DNA from: Xanthomonas chitinilytica | Lineage (GTDB): Bacteria; Pseudomonadota; Gammaproteobacteria; Xanthomonadales; Xanthomonadaceae | Assembly: GCF_026107455.2 (NCBI RefSeq) | Contig: NZ_JAPCHY010000011.1 | Location: 1 to 64,000, forward strand | DNA: 64,000 nt | Reading direction: 5' to 3' | In this document: positions 52,305 through 63,063 of the stretch, in pieces | Layout: each line of letters begins with the position of its first letter | Position numbering within the stretch: the first letter of the stretch is position 1 | Translations under genes and position numbers: made by a program | Notes under the pieces: model-generated | What the model saw: only the letters and a program-made list of their open reading frames with translations | Told to the model about the DNA's origin: nothing | Databases searched by the model: none

Positions 52305-53303
52305 ATGTTTTCCTGGATTCTGGCCTTGGTCCTCGCCCTGCTGGTGTGGTGCCTGGCCTCCTGTTATCTCTGGCTGGTGCAACGCAAGAACACCGAGACC
52401 CGCCTGGGCCTGAAGGCGCTGGCCGGCATGCACTGGCGCGAGTTCTCGCAGATCGTGCGCCGCGCCATGCGCGAGCAGCGCGGCCTGGCGGACGTCCCCA
52501 GCGAGGAGGAAGACAGCCGCGAGCCCAGTTCCGATTTCCTGATGCAGCAGGGCGAAAAGCGCTGGCTGCTGTCGTGCAAGCATGGCCGTGCCTACCGGAT
52601 CGGCTCGGCCGCGGTCAACGAACTGGGGGCGGCGGCACGGCTGGCCGGTGCCCGCGGCGGCATCCTGATCACCGAAGGCCGGGTGGAACGCGATGGCCTG
52701 GTCGCTGCCGAAAAGCAGTCGATCGAGGTCCTGGACGGGCGCCACCTGTGGCCGCTGCTCAAGCCCTACCTGCCGGGTGACCTCGAGGCGCGGGTGTGCG
52801 GCGAGGCCAAGCGCGAGTCCCAGCGTCATATCGGTATCGCCGCGCTGGCTTCGGTCACGCTGGGCCTGCTGGTCGGCATGGGCTACCTCACTTCGCTGGT
52901 TTCCCAGCCCGAGCCGCCGCAAGCCGCGGCGGCGCCTGTGGCGTCCGCTGCCCCGGCGGCCGCACCGGCCGCCGCGCCGGAAACGGAAACGGAAACGCCC
53001 CTCGTCGAACAGACCGGCGCCGCCGCGCAGGAAGACCTGCTGGAGAACCCCGACGACGCCACCCTGCAACGCTACCAGCAGGCCGTTTCCAAGGCGCTGG
53101 CGAGCCAGCCCGGCATCACCAGCGGCATCTGGCTGACGCGGCTGACCCTGTCGGTGGACCGGGTGGCCGAGGACGCGGTGGTGTGGCCGATCATCTGCCA
53201 GGAAGTGAAGCGTTACCCGGCACTGCGTACCGTGCGCATCCAGCTCAACCCGCGCCCGGGCGTCGACGAGCCGGTGCGCTGGCGCCAGTGCAGCACCATC
53301 TAA
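52305..53303 (+). CDS. Membrane-anchored Mrr-like endonuclease-fold protein
   Basis: The 332-residue protein begins with a membrane helix (residues 3-24, W-I-L-A-L-V-L-A-L-L-V-W-C-L). Residues 35-155 match the Mrr-type restriction-endonuclease fold: F-S-Q-I-V-R-R-A-M, an Asp at residue 77, S-C-K-H-G (residues 90-94, in place of the usual Q-x-K) and G-G-I-L-I-T-E-G. A second membrane helix (I-A-A-L-A-S-V-T-L-G-L-L-V-G-M, 178-198) is followed by a low-complexity Ala/Pro region and a C-terminal domain. The Ser instead of Gln in the active site leaves nuclease activity open. Confidence 0.7.
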   Translation: MFSWILALVLALLVWCLASCYLWLVQRKNTETRLGLKALAGMHWREFSQIVRRAMREQRGLADVPSEEEDSREPSSDFLMQQGEKRWLLSCKHGRAYRIGSAAVNELGAAARLAGARGGILITEGRVERDGLVAAEKQSIEVLDGRHLWPLLKPYLPGDLEARVCGEAKRESQRHIGIAALASVTLGLLVGMGYLTSLVSQPEPPQAAAAPVASAAPAAAPAAAPETETETPLVEQTGAAAQEDLLENPDDATLQRYQQAVSKALASQPGITSGIWLTRLTLSVDRVAEDAVVWPIICQEVKRYPALRTVRIQLNPRPGVDEPVRWRQCSTI

Positions 53304-53331
53304 GCGGGGTCTTGGCCGGCATCGGCCGGCC

Positions 53332-54066
53332 TCAGCGCGAGCCCGGCGAGAAGCGCGCGATCAGGTCGTAGGCATCGCCGAGGAACATCTGCCGCACCCA
53401 GGTGATCGGCTGCTCGCCGAGCCAGGTCTGGCGGTCGATCACCAGGCAGGCGGTACCGGTCGGCACCTCGAGCAGGCTGGCCTCGGCGGCGGTGGCCGCC
53501 ACCGCGCTGATGCGGTGTTCGCCGCGGGTCCACGACACGTGCTGCAGCAGCCAGCTGCCCGGCGCCATCGTCGAGAAGTCCACTTCCAGCATCTCCGGCA
53601 CCACGGCCGGATTGATCAGCCGGCGCTCCAGCGCCAGCGGCTGGCCATCGGCCAGGTGCAGGCTGCGCATCGCCAGCAACAGGCCGTCGCCGACCAGCGC
53701 CACTTCCTCCCTCACCGCGGGATCGGCATGGCGATCCTGGCGTTCGAGCAACTGGAAGCGGTAGTCGTGCCCGCGCTGGGTGACGGCGGTGGCGATGTCC
53801 GGAATTTCCAGCGCCACCTGTTCCAGGTGCGGATGCTGGCGGGCCACGAACGAACCGGCACGGCGGCGGCGCTCGATCATGCCGTTCTCGGCCAGCGCGG
53901 TCAGCACCTTGTTGACGGTCATGCGCGAGCAACCGTACTGCGCCATCAACTCGTGCTCGAACGGGATGCGGTGCCCGGCCGGCCATTCGCCGCTGAGGAT
54001 GCGCCCCTCGATCTCGCCGCGGATGCGGCGATTGAGGGTCTCGGCCTTCTTGCCCTTCACGTGCAT
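53332..54066 (-). CDS. hutC: Histidine utilization repressor (GntR family)
   Basis: The 244-residue protein has a GntR/HutC winged helix (Y-G-C-S-R-M-T-V-N-K-V-L-T-A-L) and a UTRA ligand domain. Urocanate normally releases it from DNA. It is co-directional with hutF (28 bases apart) and should bind the palindrome at 55498, closing an autoregulatory loop. Confidence 0.93.
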   Translation of the reverse strand: MHVKGKKAETLNRRIRGEIEGRILSGEWPAGHRIPFEHELMAQYGCSRMTVNKVLTALAENGMIERRRRAGSFVARQHPHLEQVALEIPDIATAVTQRGHDYRFQLLERQDRHADPAVREEVALVGDGLLLAMRSLHLADGQPLALERRLINPAVVPEMLEVDFSTMAPGSWLLQHVSWTRGEHRISAVAATAAEASLLEVPTGTACLVIDRQTWLGEQPITWVRQMFLGDAYDLIARFSPGSR

Positions 54067-54094
54067 GATTCCCGGAAAGCGGCGGCTTGGCGCA

Positions 54095-55471
54095 TCAGGC
54101 CAGCACCTTCTTCAGGGCCAGCGCAAAACGCGCCGCCACGGCCTCGCGCCGGTGGTGCCGGCCCTGCCGGACCAGCTCCCGGCCACCGCGCCAGACCGAA
54201 CGCACCGCGCCGTTGCGCGCGGCGAACAACCAGCTGTCGAGCAGGGCGTCGCCGCTGCGCGACAGCAGCGCCGGATGCTGCGCGTCCAGTTCGACCAGAT
54301 CCGCCGGCGCCCCGGCGTGCAGGCCGGCCTGCACGCCCAGCGCCTGCGCGGCGCCGGCCAGCGCCTGCCCGAACAGCCAGCGCCCGCTGGAAGAATCGCC
54401 GGATTCCGCCAGCACGTTGCGCCCTTTCAGGAGCAGTCGCTGGCCGTATTCGAGCAGCCGCAGTTCCTCGGCCGCATCGATCAGCACGTTCGAATCCGAA
54501 CCGACGCCGAAACGGCCACCGGCGCGGGCGAACGCCTGCATCGGGAACAGGCCGTCGCCGAGGTTGGCCTCGGTGATCGGGCACAACCCGGCCACCGCCC
54601 CGCTGGCGACGATCCCGCGCAGCTCGTCGTCGGTGACGTGGGTGGCGTGCACCAGGCACCAGCGCGCATCCACCGGCGCGTGCGCGTACAGCCACTGCAC
54701 CGGGCGCAGGCCGGACCACGCCACGCAGGCCTCGACCTCGCGCAGCTGTTCGGCGATGTGGATGTGCACCGGCCCATCGTTCAGCGGCAGCAACGCGGCC
54801 AGTTCCTCGCCGGTGACCGCGCGCAGGCTGTGCGGCGCGATGCCCAGCACCGCATCGCCCAGCGGCCGCAATGCCGCCCTGCAGCCTTCGAGCAGCGCGG
54901 CGAAACCGTCGACGTCGTGGATCAGGCGGCGCTGCGAGGGGTTCGGCGCCGCGCCGCCGAAGTCGGCGTGCGCATAGAACACCGGCAGCAGGGTCATGCC
55001 GATGCCGGCCACCTGCGCCGCGGCCGCCGCGCGCGCCGCCATTTCCGCGCGGTCGGCATAGGGCGCGCCGTCGGCGGCATGGTGCAGGTAGTGGAATTCG
55101 CCGACGCGGGTGAAGCCGGCTTCCAGCATCTCCACGTAGGCCTGTTCGGCGATGGCCTGGAAGCTGTCCGGATCGAGCCGGTCGAGAAAGCGGTACATCA
55201 GCTCGCGCCAGCTCCAGAAGCTGTCGCCGCGACTGCCGCCGATCTCGGCCAGCCCCGCCATCCCGCGCTGGAAGGCGTGGCTGTGCAGGTTGCCCAGCCC
55301 GGGCACGGCGATGGCCAGGCGCTGGTCGCCGGGCTGCGCCCCGGTGCCGGCGGCGACCGAAACGATGGCGCCGCCCTGGACCCCGATCCGTACCGACTGC
55401 GCCCATCCGGCGGGCAGCAATGCCTGCTCCGCCCAGAAATGCGTTGTCGTCCCGCCTGCGTTTGCCGTCAC
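54095..55471 (-). CDS. hutF: Formimidoylglutamate deiminase
   Basis: GTG 55471, 8 bases after GGAG, gives 458 residues. The amidohydrolase signature is intact: [10 protein letters not shown] (first two His), V-H-I-H-I-A-E (His), L-V-H-A-T-H (His) and S-D-S-N (Asp). It turns formimidoylglutamate into formylglutamate and ammonia, the first step of the two-step route finished by HutG. Same transcript as hutC. Confidence 0.95.
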   Translation of the reverse strand: MTANAGGTTTHFWAEQALLPAGWAQSVRIGVQGGAIVSVAAGTGAQPGDQRLAIAVPGLGNLHSHAFQRGMAGLAEIGGSRGDSFWSWRELMYRFLDRLDPDSFQAIAEQAYVEMLEAGFTRVGEFHYLHHAADGAPYADRAEMAARAAAAAQVAGIGMTLLPVFYAHADFGGAAPNPSQRRLIHDVDGFAALLEGCRAALRPLGDAVLGIAPHSLRAVTGEELAALLPLNDGPVHIHIAEQLREVEACVAWSGLRPVQWLYAHAPVDARWCLVHATHVTDDELRGIVASGAVAGLCPITEANLGDGLFPMQAFARAGGRFGVGSDSNVLIDAAEELRLLEYGQRLLLKGRNVLAESGDSSSGRWLFGQALAGAAQALGVQAGLHAGAPADLVELDAQHPALLSRSGDALLDSWLFAARNGAVRSVWRGGRELVRQGRHHRREAVAARFALALKKVLA

Positions 55472-55497
55472 TGGACACTCTCCGATTTGCGCTATTA

Positions 55498-55509
55498 TTG
55501 TATATACAA
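55498..55509. promoter_or_regulatory. HutC operator
   Basis: A perfect 12-bp palindrome TTGTATATACAA lies between the divergent hutF and hutI starts, overlapping a TATTAT -10-like box (55493-55498). It fits the known HutC recognition core (TGTATATACA). Confidence 0.85.
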
Positions 55510-55530
55510 ATAAACCGGAAAAGCCCCGCC

Positions 55531-56739
55531 ATGCGCTGCGACACCCTCTGGCACAACGCCCACCTGATGACGCTGGACGCTGGCGACGGCGGCCTGGGCA
55601 TTGTCCGCGACGGCATCGTCGCCAGCCGCGACGGTCGCATCGTCCATGCCGGCCCGGCCGCCGATGCCCCCGGATTCGAGGCGCCCCACCGCATCGACTG
55701 CGGCGGCCGCTGGATCGGCCCCGGGCTGGTCGACTGCCACACCCACTTGGTCTACGCCGGCAACCGCGCCAACGAGTTCGAACAGCGCCTGCAGGGCGTG
55801 AGCTACGCCGACATCGCCCGTGCCGGCGGCGGCATTGTCTCAACCGTACGCGCCACCCGCCAGGCCAGCGAGCAGGAACTGCTCGACGCCAGCCTGCCGC
55901 GGCTGGACGCGATGCTGGCCGAGGGCCTGACCACGGTCGAGATCAAGTCCGGCTACGGCCTGACCCTGGACGACGAACGCAAGCAGCTGCGCGTGGCGCG
56001 GCGGCTGGGCGAGGTGCGTCCGGTGGAGGTGGTGCCGACCTTCCTCGGCGCGCATGCGGTACCGCCGGGCCGCGACGCGCAGGACTACATCGACGAGGTC
56101 TGCGAGGTGATGATCCCGGCCATCGCCGCCGAAGGCCTGGCCGAGGCGGTGGACGTGTTCTGCGAGAACATCGCCTTCTCGCGCGGGCAGGCCGCGCAGG
56201 TGTTCGAGGCCGCCGCGGAGCGCGGGCTGGCGGTCAAGATCCATGCCGAACAGCTGAGCAACCAGCACGGCGCCGAACTGGCGGCGCAGCGCGGCGCGCT
56301 GTCGGCCGACCATATCGAACACCTGGACGATGCCGGCATCGCCGCGATGGCCGCCGCCGGCACCGTCGCGGTGCTGCTGCCCGGCGCGTTCTACTTCACC
56401 CGCGACACCACCCTGCCGCCGATCCAGGAACTGCGCGCAGCCGGCGTGCCGTTGGCGCTGGCCACCGACAGCAATCCCGGCACCTCGCCGCTGACCAGCC
56501 CGCTGCTGGCGATGAACATGGCCGCCACCCTGTTCCGGATGACGGTGGACGAATGCATCGCCGGCTTCACCCGCGACGCGGCGCGCGCGCTGGGCCGGCA
56601 CGACCGCATCGGCCGGCTGGCCACGGGCCTGGATTGCAACCTGGCCATCTGGGACATCGAGGCGCCGGCCGACCTGGTCTACCGCATGGGCTTCAATCCC
56701 CTGCACGCCCGCGTGTTCCGCGGCGTACCAACACCGTAG
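55531..56739 (+). CDS. hutI: Imidazolonepropionase
   Basis: ATG 55531 gives 402 residues. Amidohydrolase motifs are D-C-H-T-H-L-V-Y (two metal His), G-Y-G-L, H-A-E-Q-L-S (His) and A-T-D-S-N-P-G-T (Asp). It opens imidazolonepropionate to formimidoylglutamate. First gene of the plus-strand hut unit, 21 bases after the HutC palindrome. Confidence 0.96.
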   Translation: MRCDTLWHNAHLMTLDAGDGGLGIVRDGIVASRDGRIVHAGPAADAPGFEAPHRIDCGGRWIGPGLVDCHTHLVYAGNRANEFEQRLQGVSYADIARAGGGIVSTVRATRQASEQELLDASLPRLDAMLAEGLTTVEIKSGYGLTLDDERKQLRVARRLGEVRPVEVVPTFLGAHAVPPGRDAQDYIDEVCEVMIPAIAAEGLAEAVDVFCENIAFSRGQAAQVFEAAAERGLAVKIHAEQLSNQHGAELAAQRGALSADHIEHLDDAGIAAMAAAGTVAVLLPGAFYFTRDTTLPPIQELRAAGVPLALATDSNPGTSPLTSPLLAMNMAATLFRMTVDECIAGFTRDAARALGRHDRIGRLATGLDCNLAIWDIEAPADLVYRMGFNPLHARVFRGVPTP

Positions 56740-56796
56740 GTGCGGGGCTTGCCCCGCACCTCGCGAACAGCCGTGCGGGGCAAGCCCCGCACCTAC
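56736..56796. repeat. GC-rich inverted repeat between hutI and hutH
   Basis: Two 24-base arms, GTAGGTGCGGGGCTTGCCCC... and its complement, are separated by 13 bases. Each arm is also self-complementary (TGCGGGG-CTTG-CCCCGCA), so it can form two nested hairpins in the hut mRNA. It differs from the GTAGGAGCGACG family. Confidence 0.85.
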
Positions 56797-56819
56797 CCTG
56801 ACAAACCTGGAGTAACCCG

Positions 56820-58355
56820 ATGAATTCCCCCCTCGTGCTTCGTCCCGGCCACGTTCCGCTGGCGCAATGGCGGCAGGTCTACCGCGGCGCCCATGTGCGG
56901 CTGGACGATTCGGCGCATGCGGCGGTGCTGCGCAGCGCGCAGACCGTCGAGGCGATCGTCGCCCGGGGCGAGCCGGTGTACGGCATCAACACCGGCTTCG
57001 GCAAGCTGGCCAGCGTGCGCATCGAGCGCGAGGACCTGGAAACCCTGCAGCGCAACATCGTGCTGTCGCATGCCGCCGGCGTCGGCAAGCCGATGCCGGC
57101 CAGCGTGGTGCGGCTGATGATGGCGCTCAAGCTCACCAGCCTGGCCCAGGGCGCCTCGGGCATCCGCCCGCAGACGCTGGCGCTGCTGGAAGCGATGCTG
57201 CAGAAGGACGTGGTGCCGGTGGTGCCGTGCCAGGGTTCGGTCGGCGCCTCGGGCGACCTGGCGCCGCTGTCGCACCTGGCCACGGTGATGATCGGCGTCG
57301 GCGAAGCCTTCCTCGATGGCGAGCGCCTGCCCGCCGCCGACGCACTGGCCCGCGCCGGGCTGGAACCGCTGGTGCTCGGCGCCAAGGAAGGCCTGGCCCT
57401 GCTCAACGGCACCCAGTACTCGACCGCCTATGCACTGGCCGGTCTGTTCGAGATCGAGACCGTGTTCCAGGCCGCGCTGGTCGCCGGCGCGCTGTCGGTG
57501 GAGGCGGCCAAGGGCTCGGACACCCCGTTCGATCCGCGCATCCATGCCATCCGCGGCCAGCGCGGGCAGATCGCCGCCGCCGCCGCGCTGCGTACGCTGA
57601 TGCAGGGCTCGGCCATCCGCGAATCGCACCGCGACAACGACGTGCGCGTGCAGGACCCGTACTGCCTGCGCTGCCAGCCGCAGGTGATGGGCGCGGCGCT
57701 GGACGTGATGCGGCAGGCGGCGACCACGCTGGAAATCGAGGCCAACGGCGTCTCCGACAACCCGCTGGTGTTCACCGACACCGGCGAGGCGTTGAGCGGC
57801 GGCAACTTCCACGCCGAACCCGTCGCCTTCGCCGCCGACATGCTGGCGATGGCGGTGTGCGAGATCGGCTCGATCAGCGAGCGCCGCACCGCGATGCTGG
57901 TCGACCCGGCGCTGTCCGGCCTGCCGGCGTTCCTGACCCCGAAGCCGGGCCTGAACTCCGGCTTCATGATCCCGCAGGTCACCGCCGCGGCGCTGGTGTC
58001 GGAAAACAAGCAGCGCGCCTATCCGGCCAGCGTCGATTCGATCCCGACCTCGGCCAACCAGGAGGACCACGTGTCGATGGCCGCACACGGTGCGCGTCGC
58101 CTGATCGCGATGGCCGAGAACGCCGCCAACGTGGTCGGCATCGAACTGCTGGCCGCCGCGCAGGGCTGCGACTTCCATGCCCCGTTGCGTTCCAGCGAGG
58201 CATTGGAAAAGGTGCGCGCCACCCTGCGCGCGCAGGTGCCGACGCTGCAGGACGACCGCTACTTCCACCCGGACATGCTCGCCGCCACCGCGCTGGTGCG
58301 CAGCGGTGCGCTGGCTGTTGGCCTGCACGCGGTGCTGCCGCAGGTGGAAATCTGA
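56820..58355 (+). CDS. hutH: Histidine ammonia-lyase
   Basis: The 511-residue enzyme has the MIO active-site tripeptide in [14 protein letters not shown] (Ala-Ser-Gly about residue 144), Y-G-I-N-T-G-F-G near the start, N-G-T-Q-Y and S-A-N-Q-E-D-H-V-S. It converts histidine to urocanate, the first step of the pathway. Confidence 0.97.
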   Translation: MNSPLVLRPGHVPLAQWRQVYRGAHVRLDDSAHAAVLRSAQTVEAIVARGEPVYGINTGFGKLASVRIEREDLETLQRNIVLSHAAGVGKPMPASVVRLMMALKLTSLAQGASGIRPQTLALLEAMLQKDVVPVVPCQGSVGASGDLAPLSHLATVMIGVGEAFLDGERLPAADALARAGLEPLVLGAKEGLALLNGTQYSTAYALAGLFEIETVFQAALVAGALSVEAAKGSDTPFDPRIHAIRGQRGQIAAAAALRTLMQGSAIRESHRDNDVRVQDPYCLRCQPQVMGAALDVMRQAATTLEIEANGVSDNPLVFTDTGEALSGGNFHAEPVAFAADMLAMAVCEIGSISERRTAMLVDPALSGLPAFLTPKPGLNSGFMIPQVTAAALVSENKQRAYPASVDSIPTSANQEDHVSMAAHGARRLIAMAENAANVVGIELLAAAQGCDFHAPLRSSEALEKVRATLRAQVPTLQDDRYFHPDMLAATALVRSGALAVGLHAVLPQVEI

Positions 58356-58528
58356 AAGCCCCTCTCCCACCGGCGACCGAAGGACGTCCCCATGGGAGCG
58401 AGGGGTCGGGGTGAAGGACGAACGGAGTCCGGACAGTTCAATCGTTACCGACTCCATCCACCCCTCATCCGCCCCCCGCCTTCGCGGGGGCAAGCTCTAC
58501 GGGCACCTTCTCCCGGTGGGAGAAGGGA
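58354..58528. repeat. Dispersed repeat, copy B
   Basis: The counterpart of 45967-46190 in opposite orientation: GCCCCTCTCCC...ACCCCTCATCCGCC...CCTTCTCCCGGTGGGAGAAGGG. About 175 bases long, it fills the gap between hutH and hutG. Confidence 0.65.
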
Positions 58529-58581
58529 AAAGCCGTCACCTTCGCCACAACCTGCCGCCCCTGCCGAACATAGGTTTGCAG

Positions 58582-59415
58582 ATGACCCCGATTCCCGACT
58601 GGCTCCACCTCCACCAGGGCGACGCCCCGCTGGTCGTCAGCTTCCCGCACACCGGCACCGACCTGCCCGGCGAACTGGCCGGCAATTTCGTCTCGCCGTG
58701 GCTGGCCCAGCGCGATGCCGACTGGTGGGTGCACGAGCTGTACGCCTTCGCCCGCGAACTCGGCGCCTCCACCGTGCGCTCGGCGATCTCGCGCTCGGTG
58801 ATCGACCTCAACCGCGATCCCTCCGGCGCCTCGCTCTACCCCGGCCAGAACACCACCGGCCTGTGCCCGCTGACCACCTTCGACAACCAGCCGCTGTACC
58901 GCGACGGCATGGCGCCGGACGAAGCGGAAATCGCGCGCCGCCGCGATACGTACTTCGCGCCCTACCATGACGCGCTGGCCGCGCAGGTCGCGCGGCTGCG
59001 GCAAAGTCACGGCACCGTGGTGGTCTATGACGCGCATTCGATCCGCTCGCGCATCCCGCACCTGTTCGACGGCGAACTGCCGCAGTTCAACATCGGCACC
59101 AACAACGACACCACCTGCGACAACGCCCTGACCGACGTGGTCGAGAACCTGTGCGCGATGAGCGGCATGAGCCACGTGCGCAACGGCCGCTTCAAGGGCG
59201 GCTGGATCACCCGCCACTACAGCGACATCCCCGGCGGCGTGCACACGCTGCAGATGGAGCTGGGCTGCCGCGGCTACATGCGCGAACCGGTGCAGGTGGA
59301 CGAGCGCAACTGGCCCACGCCCTACGACCCCGACCATGCCGCCCCGCTGCGCGACACGCTGCAGCAGGTGCTCAAGGCCTGTCTTGAATTCGCCGTTTCC
59401 CGGAGTACCCCATGA
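58582..59415 (+). CDS. hutG: N-formylglutamate deformylase
   Basis: ATG 58582 gives 277 residues. The family pattern is clear: [17 protein letters not shown]-x-S-L-Y-P, D-A-H-S-I, and G-G-W-I-T-R-H-Y. It hydrolyses formylglutamate to glutamate and formate. The stop overlaps hutU. Confidence 0.95.
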   Translation: MTPIPDWLHLHQGDAPLVVSFPHTGTDLPGELAGNFVSPWLAQRDADWWVHELYAFARELGASTVRSAISRSVIDLNRDPSGASLYPGQNTTGLCPLTTFDNQPLYRDGMAPDEAEIARRRDTYFAPYHDALAAQVARLRQSHGTVVVYDAHSIRSRIPHLFDGELPQFNIGTNNDTTCDNALTDVVENLCAMSGMSHVRNGRFKGGWITRHYSDIPGGVHTLQMELGCRGYMREPVQVDERNWPTPYDPDHAAPLRDTLQQVLKACLEFAVSRSTP

Positions 59416-61079
59416 GCCGCAACGATCCGACCCGCACCATCGCCGCGCCCACCGGCACCACCCTCAACGCCAAGAGCTGGCTGACCGAAGCGCCGCTGCG
59501 CATGCTGATGAACAACCTGCACCCGGACGTGGCAGAACGCCCGCAGGAACTGGTGGTGTACGGCGGCATCGGTCGCGCCGCGCGCGACTGGGAAAGCTTC
59601 GACGCCATCGTCGAAACCCTGAAGCGGCTGGACGACGACCAGACCCTGCTGGTGCAGTCCGGCAAGCCGGTCGGCGTGTTCCGCACCCACGCCGACGCGC
59701 CGCGCGTGCTGATCGCCAACTCCAACCTGGTGCCGCGCTGGGCCAACTGGGACCATTTCAACGAGCTGGATAAAAAGGGCCTGGCGATGTACGGCCAGAT
59801 GACCGCCGGCAGCTGGATCTACATCGGCGCGCAGGGCATCGTCCAGGGCACCTACGAGACCTTCGTCGAGATGGGCCGCCAGCACTACGGCGGCGACCTG
59901 GCCGGCAAGTGGCTGTTCACCGGCGGCCTCGGCGGCATGGGCGGCGCGCAGCCGCTGGCGGCGGTGATGGCCGGCGCCTCCTGCCTGGCGGTGGAATGCC
60001 GCAAGAGCAGCATCGACATGCGTCTGCGCACCGGTTATCTCGATACCTGGACCGACAACCTGGACGAGGCGCTGCGACTGATCGACGAATCCTGCAAGGC
60101 GAAGAAGCCGCTGTCCGTCGGCCTGCTCGGCAACGTCGCCGACGTGCTGGCCGAACTGCTCAAGCGCGGCGTCAAGCCGGACCTGCTGACCGACCAGACC
60201 TCCGCGCACGACCCGGTAAACGGCTATCTGCCGCAGGGCTGGACGGTCGAACAGTGGGACCAGAAGCGCGTCTCCGCGCCGAAGGAAGTCGAAGCCGCCG
60301 CACGCGCCTCGATGGCCAACCATATCCGCGCCATGCTCGGCTTCCACGCGCTCGGCGTGCCGACCGTGGACTACGGCAACAACCTGCGGCAGATGGCGCT
60401 GGAGGAAGGCGTGGCGAATGCCTTCGACTTCCCCGGCTTCGTCCCGGCCTACATCCGCCCGCTGTTCTGCCGCGGCATCGGCCCGTTCCGCTGGGCCGCG
60501 CTCAGCGGCGATCCGGAAGACATCGCCAGGACCGACGCCAAGGTCAAGGAGCTGATCCCGGACAACCCGCACCTGCACCGCTGGCTGGACATGGCCGCCG
60601 ACAAGATCAAGTTCCAGGGCCTGCCGGCACGCATCTGCTGGGTCGGCCTGGGCGACCGCGACCGCCTGGGCCTGGCCTTCAACGAGATGGTCGCCAAGGG
60701 CGAGCTCAAGGCTCCGGTGGTGATCGGCCGCGACCACCTGGACAGCGGCAGCGTCGCCTCGCCCAACCGCGAGACCGAAGCGATGGCCGACGGCAGCGAC
60801 GCCGTGTCCGACTGGCCGCTGCTCAATGCCCTGCTCAACACCGCCAGTGGCGCCACCTGGGTCTCGCTGCACCACGGCGGCGGCGTCGGCATGGGCTTTT
60901 CGCAGCACGCCGGCATGGTCATCGTCTGCGACGGCACCGAAGCGGCGGCCAAGCGCATCGCCCGCGTGCTGTGGAACGATCCGGCCACCGGTGTGATGCG
61001 CCACGCCGATGCCGGTTACGGCATCGCCATCGACTGCGCGAAGGAAAAGGGACTGGACCTGCCCGGCATCCTCGGCTGA
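59412..61079 (+). CDS. hutU: Urocanate hydratase
   Basis: ATG 59412 overlaps the hutG stop (ATGA); 555 residues, standard length. Blocks include [11 protein letters not shown] and, near the end, [13 protein letters not shown]. It hydrates urocanate to imidazolonepropionate with bound NAD+. Last gene of the hut unit. Confidence 0.97.
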   Translation: MSRNDPTRTIAAPTGTTLNAKSWLTEAPLRMLMNNLHPDVAERPQELVVYGGIGRAARDWESFDAIVETLKRLDDDQTLLVQSGKPVGVFRTHADAPRVLIANSNLVPRWANWDHFNELDKKGLAMYGQMTAGSWIYIGAQGIVQGTYETFVEMGRQHYGGDLAGKWLFTGGLGGMGGAQPLAAVMAGASCLAVECRKSSIDMRLRTGYLDTWTDNLDEALRLIDESCKAKKPLSVGLLGNVADVLAELLKRGVKPDLLTDQTSAHDPVNGYLPQGWTVEQWDQKRVSAPKEVEAAARASMANHIRAMLGFHALGVPTVDYGNNLRQMALEEGVANAFDFPGFVPAYIRPLFCRGIGPFRWAALSGDPEDIARTDAKVKELIPDNPHLHRWLDMAADKIKFQGLPARICWVGLGDRDRLGLAFNEMVAKGELKAPVVIGRDHLDSGSVASPNRETEAMADGSDAVSDWPLLNALLNTASGATWVSLHHGGGVGMGFSQHAGMVIVCDGTEAAAKRIARVLWNDPATGVMRHADAGYGIAIDCAKEKGLDLPGILG

Positions 61080-61164
61080 TCCGGTCGCGCGTTCGACCGG
61101 GGCAGCCATGCGCTGCCCCTTCTTGCAGATAACTCACCCGTAATCCCAAGGCCTGCCCGGAAAG

Positions 61165-61210
61165 CTCGCGACTGATGTCGCTCCCACTGCAGGAGCGACG
61201 CAGGTCGCGC
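61165..61210. repeat. REP-like palindrome after hutU
   Basis: CTCGCGACTGATGTCGCTCC (61165-61184) and AGGAGCGACGCAGGTCGCGC (61191-61210) form the same palindrome type as at 47378, in the gap between convergent genes. Confidence 0.75.
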
Positions 61211-61228
61211 CGGAGGGACCGCGATCCA

Positions 61229-61260
61229 TCCCTCCTCCTGCGGGGTTGCAGGAGGAGGGA
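61229..61260. terminator. Strong hairpin between hutU and the glucanase gene
   Basis: A perfect 13-bp stem (TCCCTCCTCCTGC, 61229-61241; GCAGGAGGAGGGA, 61248-61260) with a 6-base loop lies 9 bases beyond the glucanase stop. There is no long T-run on either side, so it is at best a partial bidirectional terminator. Confidence 0.5.
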
Positions 61261-61269
61261 AAACGCCAC

Positions 61270-63063
61270 TCACCAGCCGATGGTGAACGTCACCGTGGTC
61301 GGCGAAGGCGTATACAGCGAAGGACTGTGTCCGCCGACGTCGTCGTAGGAAAAGCCGTACGACAGGCGGTGGTGCGAAATGTCCTCGTTGTGCCAGAACC
61401 ACGCGTAGTAGTTGGCGAGCTGGCCCCACGGATAGTGGTGGCCCGCGTCGTACCAGTTCGACGGGGTTTCGATCACGTGGCGGTTGAACGCCGCGGCGAC
61501 CTGGGCCTGGATCTGCAGCTGCGTGTCGACGTCCTGCGGCGCGGCATTGGCGGCGTCGGCCAGCAGGCCGGCGCCGAGCAGGATCATCTGCGTGTCCGGC
61601 TTGCCGTTGATGTAGAACGTGCCGTTCTGGTTGCCGCCGGTGAAGCGGAACGTATCGCCTTGGACCCGGCCGCTGAAGGTACCCAGGTTCTGCAGGGTGA
61701 AGGTCAGGTTCTCGTTGCGGTAACGCGCCCACACCGCGTCGATGTACGGTTGCAGGTAGTTCGCGTACTGCTTGCCGTGGTTGAAGTTGCCATGGCCCGG
61801 CGCGACGATGCGGTACGGCGCGTACGGCGCCTGCCCGAGGTGCTTGAACTCGTTGGGCACGCGCGACACGTAGCGGGTGAACACCTGGTCGCGGGTCAGC
61901 TCGGCGACCTTCTCGCCGACGGTCTCGTCGTAGCCGCCCAGCCCCTGCACCCGCAGCTGCAGCGGGAAGCCGAAATGGTCCACGCGCGAAGTGTTGACGT
62001 AGATGCCGCGGTTGTCGTGGCTCTTCGGCAGGATCGCCATTTCGCCGAAGTCGAAATACACGTCCAGGTTGGGATCGGTCGGGTTCTGGATGTTGGCGCC
62101 GGCGTAGCCGATGTTGCCGTTGGCGTCGACCACCACCTTGATGTACATCGGGCTGCCGACCGCGAACAGGATGCGCGCCGAGTTGAGCGGCGCGATGGTC
62201 ACCGATGGCAGGTCGGACAGGCGATGGAAATAGTTGGTGTAGCCCTCGCCGTTCTTCACCAGCGCACCGTTGTCGGCGACCGACATCGGCACCTGCCGGC
62301 CCTGCGCGTCGATCCAGACGAAGCGGTCGGTTTCCCAACTCTTGCCGATGATGGCCCAGTAGACGTCGCGGTCGCCCCACATGCCGCGGGTCTGATTGAC
62401 GATGTTGAAGGTGGTCCTTTCGTTCCAGTCGCCACCGCCGCCGATGGCCTGCACCTTGAACGAGGACATCGCGTCGTTGAACCCGCGGGCGGCCAGGTTG
62501 GGCTCGTCGCCGGTCACCGTGATCGAACCGCCGCCGTAGTCGATGTCGCGGAACAGCTGCACCTGCTGGCCGGCCTGCACCTTCAGCGACGAGGCCTTGT
62601 CGTTCCACGCCGCCCCCACCCAGCTGGAGTCCGTATCGGCACAGAAACTGGCGCCGGCATAGTTGGCGTGTTCGTAGAAGCAGACCTTGCCCGTGCCCGG
62701 ACCGCCACCATCGCCGCCGCCGGAGATGGTGTACGCGAACCACGGCGTGTCGTGGGCCGGCGTGCCGTTGTTGTAGGTGAACGAATAGGACAGCGACTGC
62801 CCGGCAGACACCGGGGTCACGACCTGCTCGTGGCGGCCCAGCGCACCGTTGTAGGCCATGCGGAGATTCTGCTGGTCGCCGCCGGCAAGGACATAGTGGG
62901 CGTCGACCCATTGCGTATCGACGTTCGACTTGAACCAGATCACGGCGGTATTGCCGGAGACATCGACTCCACGGCTGTAATCCGAAGACGATTGCGCGTA
63001 TGCGGCGAAGACCAGAAGCGTCAGCATCAACAGGCTGACCAACCTGAGATACATGCGTTGCAT
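61270..63063 (-). CDS. Secreted beta-1,3-glucanase: CBM56, crystallin-like, GH64 domains
   Basis: ATG 63063 follows GGAGGG. A signal peptide (L-L-M-L-T-L-L-V-F-A-A-Y-A-Q) leads to a CBM56-like beta-1,3-glucan-binding domain (about residues 25-115). After a Gly linker comes a beta-gamma-crystallin-like region with two repeats (K-V-C-F-Y-E-H-A-N-Y-A-G-A-S-F-C and Q-V-Q-L-F-R-D-I-D-Y-G-G), about 125-210. The rest (about 220-597) fits a GH64 thaumatin-like beta-1,3-glucanase. The protein probably attacks fungal or algal glucans outside the cell. Confidence 0.82.
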   Translation of the reverse strand: MQRMYLRLVSLLMLTLLVFAAYAQSSSDYSRGVDVSGNTAVIWFKSNVDTQWVDAHYVLAGGDQQNLRMAYNGALGRHEQVVTPVSAGQSLSYSFTYNNGTPAHDTPWFAYTISGGGDGGGPGTGKVCFYEHANYAGASFCADTDSSWVGAAWNDKASSLKVQAGQQVQLFRDIDYGGGSITVTGDEPNLAARGFNDAMSSFKVQAIGGGGDWNERTTFNIVNQTRGMWGDRDVYWAIIGKSWETDRFVWIDAQGRQVPMSVADNGALVKNGEGYTNYFHRLSDLPSVTIAPLNSARILFAVGSPMYIKVVVDANGNIGYAGANIQNPTDPNLDVYFDFGEMAILPKSHDNRGIYVNTSRVDHFGFPLQLRVQGLGGYDETVGEKVAELTRDQVFTRYVSRVPNEFKHLGQAPYAPYRIVAPGHGNFNHGKQYANYLQPYIDAVWARYRNENLTFTLQNLGTFSGRVQGDTFRFTGGNQNGTFYINGKPDTQMILLGAGLLADAANAAPQDVDTQLQIQAQVAAAFNRHVIETPSNWYDAGHHYPWGQLANYYAWFWHNEDISHHRLSYGFSYDDVGGHSPSLYTPSPTTVTFTIGW

